Positions 1 to 6,602 of a DNA stretch of 10,891 nt are shown here, in pieces (positions within the stretch are counted from its first letter, which is position 1; the number at the start of each line of letters is the position of its first letter). Origin of the DNA: Verrucomicrobiota bacterium. Its GTDB lineage: Bacteria; Verrucomicrobiota; Verrucomicrobiia; Chthoniobacterales; UBA10450. The stretch spans positions 1-10,891 of the forward strand of contig QHMQ01000059.1 in NCBI GenBank assembly GCA_003217835.1. Direction: 5' to 3'. The notes below the pieces were generated by a model. It was not told where the DNA came from and did no database searches. It was given only the letters and a program-made list of their open reading frames with translations. A program made the translations under genes and the position numbers.

Positions 1-931
1 GACTAATTCTCATCGCCTCGACTAAATATTGTTTCACGCTATCGGCGCGACGTTGGCTTAGATCGAGGTTGTATTCCAGTGTGCCGAATGAATCCGTGTA
101 GCCTTCCACCGTGAATGTCGCTTTCGGATTGCGCTGGATGAGCGTGCCAAGCTTTTGCAATTGACTGATCGCGCTCGACTGCAAGGTCGCACTGTCGTAT
201 TCGAAGAGTTGATCGTCCGGCATCCGCAATTTCGTTCCCGATCCGAGCGGGCCTTTTTGCGCGAGCAGCTGATCCAAATCGCTGAACCCCGGCGCGCGCC
301 CTTTATTCGGCCCAGCGCTGTCCGCTGGCATTTTGCTCGTAAAAGTATTCGGCCGCTTAATCGTGGTGCTCGTGGCCAGCTCAGTCCCGCTAAGAGCCGG
401 CTGCGGCCGGCCAGAAACCGCAGGGTTGTTGAGCAACGATTGCTGGTGGGTCCCATTTGGATCATTCGGGAGCGTCTGCGCAGTCGAGCGCTCGATCTCG
501 GTGAGAACTGAATTCACGTCGGGTTGTTCTACCTTTGGCTGGTCCGGCAAAACATCGCGCGTATCGTCTGGCATTGCCGTGCTCGCCTGAATATCCTGTA
601 GAAGCTTGTCGAACGATTTCTTTTCGTCCGGTAACTGGACATCGGTTTTGTCCGGTTCAGGTTTCGCTGCCGGATTTGTTTGGTCCACGCCGCCTTTGTC
701 GAGTTGCTGTGCAAGATCGACACTCTTGACTTTGAATGTCGGCGGCGGAAGCGCTTCCGAGAGCAGAGCGTCGGCGCTTTGAAAACGGGTGCGGTAGAAA
801 TAGGTGCAAAGCGCGAGATGCAATCCCAACGAGACAATCAGGCCAAACCAGAGCCAACCGCGCTCCCTGCTGCCGGTAAGCAGGCCTTCGGTCTCGAGGT
901 TTTCGAAATCGTCGAGTTCGGAAGCTCTCAT
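1..931 (-). CDS. Membrane-anchored OmpA-domain protein (3' end outside window)
   Basis: The reading frame is open from an ATG at 931 to the left edge, giving 310 residues without a stop; the C-terminus is missing. Residues 1-25 are polar, about 26-45 form one hydrophobic segment (WLWFGLIVSLGLHLALCTYF), and 50-230 are a low-complexity Pro/Asp/Gln-rich linker. From about 240 an OmpA/MotB-type peptidoglycan-binding domain begins (LFEYDSATL, then VEGYTDSFGTLEYNLDLSQR). D280 and R295 have the 15-residue spacing of the Asp/Arg pair that holds diaminopimelate in OmpA domains. The layout (short cytoplasmic tail, one transmembrane helix, long periplasmic linker, OmpA domain) resembles a TonB-like or Pal/MotB-like anchor joining inner membrane to cell wall rather than an outer-membrane barrel. 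It lies 65 bp downstream of panB on the same strand and is probably the last visible gene of that operon. Domain call sure; exact role unknown. Confidence 0.85.
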   Translation of the reverse strand, partial: MRASELDDFENLETEGLLTGSRERGWLWFGLIVSLGLHLALCTYFYRTRFQSADALLSEALPPPTFKVKSVDLAQQLDKGGVDQTNPAAKPEPDKTDVQLPDEKKSFDKLLQDIQASTAMPDDTRDVLPDQPKVEQPDVNSVLTEIERSTAQTLPNDPNGTHQQSLLNNPAVSGRPQPALSGTELATSTTIKRPNTFTSKMPADSAGPNKGRAPGFSDLDQLLAQKGPLGSGTKLRMPDDQLFEYDSATLQSSAISQLQKLGTLIQRNPKATFTVEGYTDSFGTLEYNLDLSQRRADSVKQYLVEAMRIS

Positions 932-996
932 CGTGCGATCAAACAAACCGATAACGGTGCAAAATTGTCAACTAACCGTCTCTGAGGCGACTGAGG

Positions 997-1794
997 TCAT
1001 TCGCCGCTGGCTCGGGACGGATTAGACAACGCGTTGCCGCTTCGCGTTCGTTCAATAAATGCAGTTGCAGCGCGCCGAATCTCTTCCGCAACGCGTGCCG
1101 CCGGCGACACAAACTTAGGTGTGAACCATGGGAATAAACCGATCAAATCGTGCGTGACCAAGATTTGCCCATCGCAATGCTCGCCCGATCCGATACCGAT
1201 CGTCGGGATGCTGACGGCATTCGTGATTTGCTTCGCAATATCGGCGACCACGATCTCTAGCACCACGGAGAACGCGCCGGCCTTTTCCACCGCGCGCGCA
1301 TCGGCGATCAGCGCGGATGCTTCTGATGGCGTCCGCCCTTTTACTTTGTAGCCGCGCTCTTCTCGCACGCTTTGTGGCAGCATTCCGATGTGGGCCATGA
1401 AAGGAATTCCCGCCTGCGTGATTGCTTCGATTTCCGCGACGTGGTTTGCGCCGCCTTCGAGCTTTACCGCTTGTGCGCCAATCTCGACAAATTGTTTTGC
1501 CGTCTTCACGGCCTGCTCCGGTGTGTCATAGGTGTGAATCGGCATGTCGGCGACAAGCAAGGCGTGTTTTACCCCGCGCGCCACAGCGCGCGTATGATGC
1601 AACATCTCTTCAAGCGTTACGCGCGTGGTGTCTGAATAGCCCAACACCACCATCCCTACCGAATCGCCCACGAGGATAATGTCGATCCCGCTTTCATCGA
1701 GTAAACGCGCCGTGGGATAATCGTACGCGGTCAGCGCCGTAATTTTTTCTCCGCGGCGCTTCATTTCACGAAAATCTTTCATTGCGCTTACCAT
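997..1794 (-). CDS. panB: 3-methyl-2-oxobutanoate hydroxymethyltransferase (ketopantoate synthase)
   Basis: PanB transfers a hydroxymethyl group from 5,10-methylene-tetrahydrofolate to 2-oxoisovalerate, giving ketopantoate, the first committed step to pantothenate and CoA, in the cytoplasm. The 265 residues match the family length (E. coli 264). Visible signatures are KITALTAYDYPTARLLDESG near the N-terminus, LVGDSVGMV, MAHIGMLPQ and IGIGSG. The expected Mg-binding acids are at D44, D83 and E113 and the catalytic Glu at E180, each one position off E. coli numbering. The ATG at 1794 overlaps the end of folK by 7 bases; a second in-frame ATG at 1782 (residue 5) is an equally possible start because neither has a clear Shine-Dalgarno. 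folK next to panB is a common bacterial arrangement (also in E. coli). The last ~15 residues are a variable Ser/Arg-rich tail. Confidence 0.97.
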   Translation of the reverse strand: MVSAMKDFREMKRRGEKITALTAYDYPTARLLDESGIDIILVGDSVGMVVLGYSDTTRVTLEEMLHHTRAVARGVKHALLVADMPIHTYDTPEQAVKTAKQFVEIGAQAVKLEGGANHVAEIEAITQAGIPFMAHIGMLPQSVREERGYKVKGRTPSEASALIADARAVEKAGAFSVVLEIVVADIAKQITNAVSIPTIGIGSGEHCDGQILVTHDLIGLFPWFTPKFVSPAARVAEEIRRAATAFIERTRSGNALSNPSRASGE

Positions 1795-2288
1795 TCGTTC
1801 GCGATGCGAACTACTTTACCTAATTCATCAATTTGCGCGAGTAGCTCGCGGACGGTCTTCGTCTGGTTTGGCAAAATCAAATCCGGCCGGATATCGAGGA
1901 CCGGTTGAAGGACGAATTGTCGCGAATGCATCCGAGGATGCGGCAATTGCAATTCTTGAGTGTCGATCTGGATCTCGCCAGCGTAGAGGAGGTCGATATC
2001 GATCTTGCGGGAAACGTTGCGTGCATGATGGCGCGGCCGGCCAAGCGCGCTCTCAATTTCCATCAGTTTTTTCCAAAGATCCGTCGGATCGCCTTCGTAA
2101 TCGAACTCAAGAACCGCATTCAAAAACTTTCCCGCATTCGGTTCGCAATCGACGGCCTCGGTTTCGTAAATCGCCGAGGAAAGGACCGGTGGCTGAACAC
2201 CTGCAAGATCGACAATCGCCTTTCGTGCCGCGCGCAAATTTCCAAGTGGATCACCAAGATTCGATCCAAGCGCAACGGCAGTCCTCAT
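1788..2288 (-). CDS. folK: 2-amino-4-hydroxy-6-hydroxymethyldihydropteridine pyrophosphokinase (HPPK)
   Basis: FolK moves pyrophosphate from ATP to 6-hydroxymethyl-dihydropterin in folate synthesis. The protein is 166 residues, typical for HPPK. It begins MRTAVALGSNLGDP, the usual N-terminal strand and GSNLGD loop. It carries the HPPK signature as VSRKIDIDLLY, with metal-binding D97 and D99 after R94, and the PHPRMHSRQFVLQP segment near the C-terminus. I chose the ATG at 2288 because the family starts there. The frame stays open upstream to an ATG at 2414, but that extension would translate the repeat at 2299-2360 and run into dapB, so it is almost certainly not protein. It sits between dapB (68 bp gap) and panB (7-base overlap). 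No good ribosome binding site is visible before 2288; coupling or re-initiation after the repeat hairpins is possible. Confidence 0.95.
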   Translation of the reverse strand: MRTAVALGSNLGDPLGNLRAARKAIVDLAGVQPPVLSSAIYETEAVDCEPNAGKFLNAVLEFDYEGDPTDLWKKLMEIESALGRPRHHARNVSRKIDIDLLYAGEIQIDTQELQLPHPRMHSRQFVLQPVLDIRPDLILPNQTKTVRELLAQIDELGKVVRIANEW

Positions 2289-2298
2289 TTCAAATGCT

Positions 2299-2360
2299 GT
2301 AGAGGCAGGCGTGCCGCCTGCAAATTCCACTAAAAACGCAGCCGACACGGCTGCCACTAC
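2299..2360. repeat. Paired GTAG-headed palindromic repeat (REPIN/REP doublet-like)
   Basis: Two perfect hairpins lie 16 bp apart. One is 2305-2321 (GCAGGCG, loop TGC, CGCCTGC). The other is 2338-2354 (GCAGCCG, loop ACA, CGGCTGC). The ends are also inverted repeats: GTAGAGGCAG at 2299-2308 matches the reverse complement of 2351-2360 (GTAGTGGCAG) at 9 of 10 bases. Each half therefore reads GTAG, short spacer, 7-bp stem, 3-nt loop, facing the other half on the opposite strand. A 5' GTAG followed by a GC-rich hairpin is the known hallmark of REP elements mobilised by RAYT (TnpA-REP) transposases, and opposed pairs are called REPINs. The GTAG at 2360-2357 provides the TAG stop of dapB. Membership of a genome-wide family is inferred, since only this one pair is in the window. 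Confidence 0.75.
2332..2354 (-). terminator. Terminator-like hairpin directly after dapB
   Basis: In the direction of dapB transcription, the hairpin GCAGCCG-TGT-CGGCTGC (2354-2338) is followed by G and then five T (2336-2332). This has the form of a short intrinsic terminator or attenuator, or of an mRNA-end stabiliser, between dapB and folK. It is part of the palindromic repeat, and the T tract is short, so termination may be partial at best. Confidence 0.35.
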
Positions 2361-3043
2361 AATCCGAGCACATCTTGCATCGAGTAAAGCTTGGGCGGTT
2401 TGCCGATCACCCACTGCGCCGCGCGCAAAGCGCCGCGCCCGAAAATTTCGCGGCTGCTCGCTTTGTGAGAAAGCTCGAGACGTTCGCCCGGTCCGGCAAA
2501 AATCACGGTGTGCTCGCCGACCACGTCGCCTTCGCGGATCGACTGAATCGGAATTTGATCATCGATCCTTCGTGCCTTGCTCAAAATTTCAGAGAGCGTT
2601 TTGGCAGTGCCACTCGGCGCGTCTTTTTTGGTGCGATGATGGGTTTCGACAATCTCGCGATGGAATTCTCGACCAAGAACCTCTGCAGCTCTGTGTGTCA
2701 GAGCAAAAAGCGCGTTGACACCCACACTGAAGTTCGATGCGAACACGATCGGCACCGCCTTAGCAGCTTTTTCAATCACGCTTCGCTGTTCCGCGGAGTG
2801 GCCGGTTGTTCCAATAACGAGCGGTTGTCGATGTTGTAATGCCGCGCTACAAATTTCCTCGATCGCGTCCGGATGGCTAAAATCGATCGCAACGTCAGAT
2901 TTTTTTATCGCCGGGTCGATTGGATCGCCGAGATCGCATTGCGCCACGATGTCGATCTTCGGATCGTTCTTGGCAAGATCGACAATCGTCTTTCCCATCC
3001 GGCCGGCTGCGCCGACCAGCAGCACCCGCACCGGGCGTTTCAT
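2357..3043 (-). CDS. dapB: 4-hydroxy-tetrahydrodipicolinate reductase
   Basis: DapB reduces the dihydrodipicolinate-type product of DapA with NAD(P)H in the diaminopimelate/lysine pathway. The protein is 228 residues, shorter than E. coli's 273, though short DapB forms exist. It has the Rossmann motif VGAAGRMG (G11, G14, G17), DFSHPDA (54-60), IGTTGHS (78-83), ASNFSVGVNA and the family signature ETHHRTKKDAPSGTA with catalytic-type H135 and K139. The C-terminal half includes GDVVGEHTV and SSREIFGRGALRAAQWV. I chose the ATG at 3043 because it forms a classic ATGA overlap with the dapA stop and begins MKRPVRVLLVGAAG; the frame's longer upstream ATG at 3124 would bury 27 residues in dapA. The TAG stop at 2359-2357 is formed by the end of the adjacent palindromic repeat, so the original C-terminus may have been slightly different. 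Confidence 0.96.
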   Translation of the reverse strand: MKRPVRVLLVGAAGRMGKTIVDLAKNDPKIDIVAQCDLGDPIDPAIKKSDVAIDFSHPDAIEEICSAALQHRQPLVIGTTGHSAEQRSVIEKAAKAVPIVFASNFSVGVNALFALTHRAAEVLGREFHREIVETHHRTKKDAPSGTAKTLSEILSKARRIDDQIPIQSIREGDVVGEHTVIFAGPGERLELSHKASSREIFGRGALRAAQWVIGKPPKLYSMQDVLGL

Positions 3044-3879
3044 CTGGTCCGCTCGAAAGCTTCGAGCGTTTTGCGCAAACGAGCTTGATTTGGCGCCGCC
3101 ATCTCGCACAACGGCAATCGGCATTCTCCAGACATCGCGCCGCGCCAGCTGAGGGCCGTTTTTACCGGGACCGGATTTGGTTCGATGAACAAATCCTTAA
3201 AGAGTGGAAACAGTTTGCGGTGCAACTTCTCCGCCGATTTCACATCGCCTGATTCGAACGCACGAACCAGCGCGCAAACTTCCGCCGGAAATAAATTCGA
3301 CGTCACGCTCACGACGCCGACCGCCCCAACCGACATGAAAGGGAGCGTCAATGAATCGTCCCCACTCAAAATCGTGAATGCTTCGGGCAAACGTCCGCGC
3401 AACTCACTTATGCGCTCGATGCTTCCACTCGCCTCTTTGATCGACACGATGTTCCGGCATTCTGCGCAGCGCCCAGGAATGTTGTAAAGCACAATTGGTA
3501 AGGAGGTGCCATCTGCGATGGCCTTGAAATGCCGGAACAAGCCCTCCTGACTCGGCTTGTTGTAATAAGGCGCGACGAGCAAAGCACCGTCCGCGCCAAG
3601 TTTCTCGGCCATTTTTGTGTCCGTCACCGCGTGCTCCGTTGCGTTCGAACCTGTGCCGGCAAGGACCTGGCAGCGTTTGTTTGCGATTGCGACCGCGAGC
3701 CGGATCGCTTCTTCGCGTTCCTCATGTGAAAGCGTCGGCGATTCACCAGTGGTGCCGACCGCAACAATCCCGGTTATGCCGGCGGCGATTTGCGTTTCGA
3801 TTAGCTTTTCGAAAGCGGAAACGTCAATCGCGTTGTCGCGGAACGGAGTGACCAACGCAGTAAACGTGCCGCAAAACAT
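3040..3879 (-). CDS. dapA: 4-hydroxy-tetrahydrodipicolinate synthase, 12 residues short near the active site
   Basis: DapA condenses pyruvate with aspartate semialdehyde, the first step of the diaminopimelate branch, as a TIM barrel using a Schiff-base lysine. The 279-residue product shows TGIVAVGTTGESPTLS with T43/T44, LVAPYYNKPSQEG with Y106, VLYNIPGR with Y132 and R137, VSIKEASGS with the Schiff-base K148, ILSGDDS and FIEPNPVPVKTAL. Up to R137 numbering tracks E. coli minus one (Y133, R138), but E. coli's lysine is K161 and this one is K148, so 12 residues are missing between Arg and Lys. The missing part corresponds to a helix joining two barrel strands. The gene is otherwise intact and in frame. 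It starts 15 bp after the dapF stop and overlaps dapB by ATGA. Whether the enzyme is still active cannot be told from sequence. Confidence 0.95.
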   Translation of the reverse strand: MFCGTFTALVTPFRDNAIDVSAFEKLIETQIAAGITGIVAVGTTGESPTLSHEEREEAIRLAVAIANKRCQVLAGTGSNATEHAVTDTKMAEKLGADGALLVAPYYNKPSQEGLFRHFKAIADGTSLPIVLYNIPGRCAECRNIVSIKEASGSIERISELRGRLPEAFTILSGDDSLTLPFMSVGAVGVVSVTSNLFPAEVCALVRAFESGDVKSAEKLHRKLFPLFKDLFIEPNPVPVKTALSWRGAMSGECRLPLCEMAAPNQARLRKTLEAFERTR

Positions 3880-3894
3880 TTCAGTTGAGCACGA

Positions 3895-4698
3895 TCACAC
3901 TTCGATCGTTCCTTCAAAAACGAAGTCGGCTGGACCAGTCAACGTAACGCTCTTGAATTGCGCGCCTCTTTTCTCAAACCCGACCTGAAGTTCATTTCCA
4001 CCCCGCACCAGCACCCCGACTGGGCCGTCGATGTTCTCCGTCGCAGCGAAAATAAGCGCGCTTGCGACCACACCTGTTCCGCATGCGAGGGTCTCATTTT
4101 CGACTCCGCGCTCATAAGTGCGGACTGCGATTTGCCTCGCTCCGCGTTTTTTGATGAAATTCACATTGGCGCCTTTTGGCGAAACCATCTCGTGATAACG
4201 AATGGCAGCGCCTTCTCGCTGCACATCGACATCATCGAGGTTGTAAACGGAGATGACCACATGCGGCACCCCGCTGTTGATGAGGTGAACGGTCTTGTTC
4301 TCATCCGCGACGCGAAGCATCACGTTCAGTCGCAAATCAGTCGGTTCGGTCATATCTAGCGTGACCAAATCCCCCGTGAGCTCTGCTGCGATTACGCCGG
4401 CAGGGGTTTCAAAAGAAATCTTTTCCTGTGCTCCCGCGATTTTGTTCGCAAACCGCGCGAAGCACCGCGCGCCGTTCCCGCACATCTCGGCTTCGCCTCC
4501 GTCGCTGTTAAAATACCGCATACGAAAATCCGCACCGTCGGCGCTTTCTTCGAGTAACAAAATCCCATCGGCACCGATTCCGCGGTGCCGATCGCAGAGA
4601 TGTGCAATCTGGCCGCGATCGAGATGGACGTCGCCGGCGCGATTGTCGATCAGGACGAAATCGTTTCCTGCGCCATTCATTTTTGTGAAACGCAGCAT
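3895..4698 (-). CDS. dapF: Diaminopimelate epimerase
   Basis: DapF is a cofactor-free racemase that converts LL- to meso-diaminopimelate for lysine and peptidoglycan cross-linking. The 267 residues fit the family (about 274 in E. coli). The start MLRFTKMNGAGNDFVLID is canonical. The two catalytic cysteines are in EMCGNGARCFARF (C73) and ETLACGTGV (C206), one in each half of the pseudo-symmetric fold. RHRGIGADG, NSDGGEAEMCGNG, NSGVPHVV and RTYERGVENETLACG are other conserved stretches. It is the first gene of the minus-strand operon dapF-dapA-dapB-folK-panB; the 77-bp gap before it (4699-4775) must hold the promoter. No dapD, dapE or LL-DAP aminotransferase gene is in the window, so how LL-DAP is made upstream cannot be decided here. 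Confidence 0.97.
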   Translation of the reverse strand: MLRFTKMNGAGNDFVLIDNRAGDVHLDRGQIAHLCDRHRGIGADGILLLEESADGADFRMRYFNSDGGEAEMCGNGARCFARFANKIAGAQEKISFETPAGVIAAELTGDLVTLDMTEPTDLRLNVMLRVADENKTVHLINSGVPHVVISVYNLDDVDVQREGAAIRYHEMVSPKGANVNFIKKRGARQIAVRTYERGVENETLACGTGVVASALIFAATENIDGPVGVLVRGGNELQVGFEKRGAQFKSVTLTGPADFVFEGTIEV

Positions 4699-4775
4699 CC
4701 GGTTTCATGTAGCATACTCCGGCGGGACAGCCAACCGCCGTTGCCAGTTGCGAGTTTGGCGTTTACTTATTCCGC
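4699..4775. promoter_or_regulatory. Divergent intergenic region, dapF operon versus secreted-protein gene
   Basis: This is the only space between two divergently read genes, so promoters for both sides must lie here or nearby. Toward dapF, the minus strand contains TATGCT about 12 bases before the ATG, a possible -10 box. A matching -35 at good spacing is not convincing (TTGGCT is only 12 bp upstream). Toward the plus-strand gene only a loose AT-rich stretch (TTTACTTATT) is present just before its GTG. No operator or riboswitch is recognised. Confidence 0.35.
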
Positions 4776-5531
4776 GTGAGAAGACTGGCTGCTTCGGCTT
4801 TCATCGTGGTTTTGGGACTGACGATAGGGACAGCTTTTGCTGGAGATTACAACGGCCTAATTCTCGATCAGGTTAAACAAATGCCCAAGGGAGGTCGCTA
4901 TTCCGTTTCGCGGTTCGCCAAGATCCGCCTGCAATCTTCAGCGCATTTTGAGTCCGGCAAATTTTTCATTTTGCCTTCATCGGCCTCGCCGAGCTTCTGC
5001 TCAGGTGCAACTTATCTCGTGTTCATCAGGGCCATTGAGGCTTTGCGCGCGCGAGGCGAGCTCCATCTCGATTTCGCCACTCTGGAGCAGCTCATCATTC
5101 GAGATCAACACGATGGCGAAGGGATCTGGGGCCGATGGAACGCAAACGGACCAGGCACTGCACGTCTTTTTCACGAGTTGGGGCTTGGCCAGAATTTTGA
5201 TAATTTTGACCAGGCGAAACCGGGCGATTTCATGAAAATATTTTGGTCGCGCCAGGTCGGCAAAAGTGAGCACGGGCACTCGACCATTTTTCTCGGGAGA
5301 GAGAATCGGTTTGGAGTGGAGCATATCCGATACTGGTCGAGCAACATCCCATCGGGCTACGGGGAGAAGAGTGTGCCGCGAAGCAAAATCGCCTATGCCA
5401 TTTTCTCGCGCCTTCAGACGCCGGGCAATCTAGCCCGAATCAGCGGCGCGCCTTCTGTCGATTCTTATCTCGCCTCTCTTCTCCGAACCCGCTCCAGTGT
5501 TGCCGAGGCCGGTACGAAGTGCGGTCTGTGA
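4776..5531 (+). CDS. Secreted hypothetical protein with NlpC/P60- or CHAP-like Cys/His residues
   Basis: The product has 251 residues and starts at GTG 4776. Residues 1-22 form a clear signal peptide (MRRLAASAFIVVLGLTIGTA, then FA|GD), so it is exported, probably to the periplasm. The mature part has SFCSGATYLVF with C75 at the start of a helix, KPGDFMKIFW at 148-157, then EHGHSTIFLG with H168, and VEHIRYWSSN at 181-190 that could supply a third polar residue. The order Cys, then a PGD..W strand, then GHxxxF is that of NlpC/P60 and CHAP cysteine peptidases/amidases, which cut peptidoglycan peptides. The overall similarity is weak, so this is a fold-level guess from residue pattern only. It reads away from dapF and is 45 bp upstream of queE. 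I do not recognise a named family. Confidence 0.8.
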   Translation: MRRLAASAFIVVLGLTIGTAFAGDYNGLILDQVKQMPKGGRYSVSRFAKIRLQSSAHFESGKFFILPSSASPSFCSGATYLVFIRAIEALRARGELHLDFATLEQLIIRDQHDGEGIWGRWNANGPGTARLFHELGLGQNFDNFDQAKPGDFMKIFWSRQVGKSEHGHSTIFLGRENRFGVEHIRYWSSNIPSGYGEKSVPRSKIAYAIFSRLQTPGNLARISGAPSVDSYLASLLRTRSSVAEAGTKCGL

Positions 5532-5576
5532 TCGCCTGTTTCACAAATATTCAACGCGCAACGCATCAACTCGCTT

Positions 5577-6236
5577 ATGTCTGAGCGCGAGAAAACGCTG
5601 ACGATTAACGAGATTTATCACTCGATCCAAGGCGAGAGTACTTGGGCGGGCCGACCGTGCGTCTTTGTGCGGCTGACGTTCTGCGATTTACGCTGCAATT
5701 ACTGCGACACCGAGTACGCGTTTTACGAAGGAAAAAAACAGACCCTGAAAGAAATCAAGGACGCAGTGAAAGCGTTTCGCTGTCCTCTAGTCGAGCTCAC
5801 AGGCGGCGAACCGTTGTTGCAAAAGAACGTGCTGCCGCTGATGTCGATGTTGGCGGACGCGGATTACACCGTGTTACTTGAGACCAGCGGCGCGCACGAC
5901 ATTTCGGAGGTCGATTCGCGAGTCCACCGGATCATGGATTTAAAGACGCCGGGGAGCGGAGAAGTAGAAAAGAATCTTTGGTCGAACATCGACCATCTTA
6001 GTTCGCACGACGAAGTGAAATTTGTGATCGGCTCGCGGGAAGATTACGAATGGTCACGGGAAAACGTCTACCGGTTCGATTTGCCCAAACGCTGCCACGC
6101 TGTTTTGTTTTCGCCGATTTTTGGCCGGATCGAGCCGCGCGAAATCGTTGAATGGGTTTTGGCCGATCGGATCGAGGTCCATTTTCAACTTCAGATGCAC
6201 AAGTTCATCTGGGCGCCGACCCAGCGGGGAGTCTAA
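5577..6236 (+). CDS. queE: 7-carboxy-7-deazaguanine synthase
   Basis: QueE is a radical-SAM enzyme that contracts 6-carboxy-tetrahydropterin to 7-carboxy-7-deazaguanine, on the path to preQ0 and queuosine. The 219 residues fit the family. The cluster motif is RLTFCDLRCNYCDTEY with C36, C40 and C43 (CxxxCxxC) holding the 4Fe-4S cluster. The N-terminal INEIYHSIQGEST is typical, TGGEP lies at 75-79, and the C-terminal QLQMHKFIWAPTQRGV is a family hallmark. The ATG at 5577 gives the expected N-terminus. The gene ends three bases before queD, which handles the previous step, so the two are surely co-transcribed. queC is not in the window and no preQ1-type riboswitch is visible in the short leader. 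Confidence 0.96.
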   Translation: MSEREKTLTINEIYHSIQGESTWAGRPCVFVRLTFCDLRCNYCDTEYAFYEGKKQTLKEIKDAVKAFRCPLVELTGGEPLLQKNVLPLMSMLADADYTVLLETSGAHDISEVDSRVHRIMDLKTPGSGEVEKNLWSNIDHLSSHDEVKFVIGSREDYEWSRENVYRFDLPKRCHAVLFSPIFGRIEPREIVEWVLADRIEVHFQLQMHKFIWAPTQRGV

Positions 6237-6239
6237 TTG

Positions 6240-6602
6240 ATGCGAGCGCGTTTGACGAAAGATTTTACTTTTGAAGCAGCGCAGATTTTGCCGAAAGCGC
6301 CAGCGGGTCATAAATGCAGGCGTATGCATGGCCATAGTTTCAAAATAGAGGTTTCGGTGGAAGGAGATGTCGATCCAACGATCGGCTGGATTTACGACCA
6401 CGCCGACATCAGTGCAGCCGTGAAACCGCTCCTGAAGATGTTGGACCATTCTTATCTCAACGATGTCGAGGGCTTGGAAAATCCAACGATTGAGGAAATG
6501 GCGGCATGGCTCTGGAAGAAATTGCAGTCCCAATGTCCTGGGCTCTGCGAGATCGTGGTGCATGAAACGCCGACGGCTCGCTGTGTTTATCGCGGTGAAT
6601 AG
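6240..6602 (+). CDS. queD: 6-carboxy-5,6,7,8-tetrahydropterin synthase (QueD), His-to-Gln at first zinc position
   Basis: QueD turns 7,8-dihydroneopterin triphosphate into 6-carboxy-tetrahydropterin, the substrate of QueE encoded just before it. The protein has 120 residues, like E. coli QueD. Clear family features are KDFTFEAAQ at 7-15, GHKCRRMHGHSF with catalytic-type C26 and zinc ligands H30 and H32, GWIYDHADI, LDHSYLND with D69/H70, GLENPTIEEMAAW and HETPTARCVYRGE with E109. The first zinc-ligand His, normally in FEAAH, is Gln (Q15, codon CAG at 6282-6284). I chose the ATG at 6240, with GGGGAG about 9 bases upstream as ribosome site; a TTG at 6237 directly before it is a less likely start. 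Identity is firm. Confidence 0.95.
   Translation: MRARLTKDFTFEAAQILPKAPAGHKCRRMHGHSFKIEVSVEGDVDPTIGWIYDHADISAAVKPLLKMLDHSYLNDVEGLENPTIEEMAAWLWKKLQSQCPGLCEIVVHETPTARCVYRGE

Noticed and set aside
657..857. Minus-strand open frame starting MALVWPDCLVG
   Set aside because: It is an out-of-frame shadow of the OmpA-domain gene, whose own frame is continuous from 931 to the left edge and shows the transmembrane and OmpA motifs.
3043..3124. Upstream extension of DapB from an ATG at 3124
   Set aside because: It would lie wholly inside dapA and precede the Rossmann motif with unrelated residues; the ATGA overlap at 3040-3043 is the natural start.
5532..5576. preQ1/preQ0 riboswitch before queE
   Set aside because: The 45-bp leader shows no recognisable pseudoknot-type aptamer and is very short; nothing supports it.
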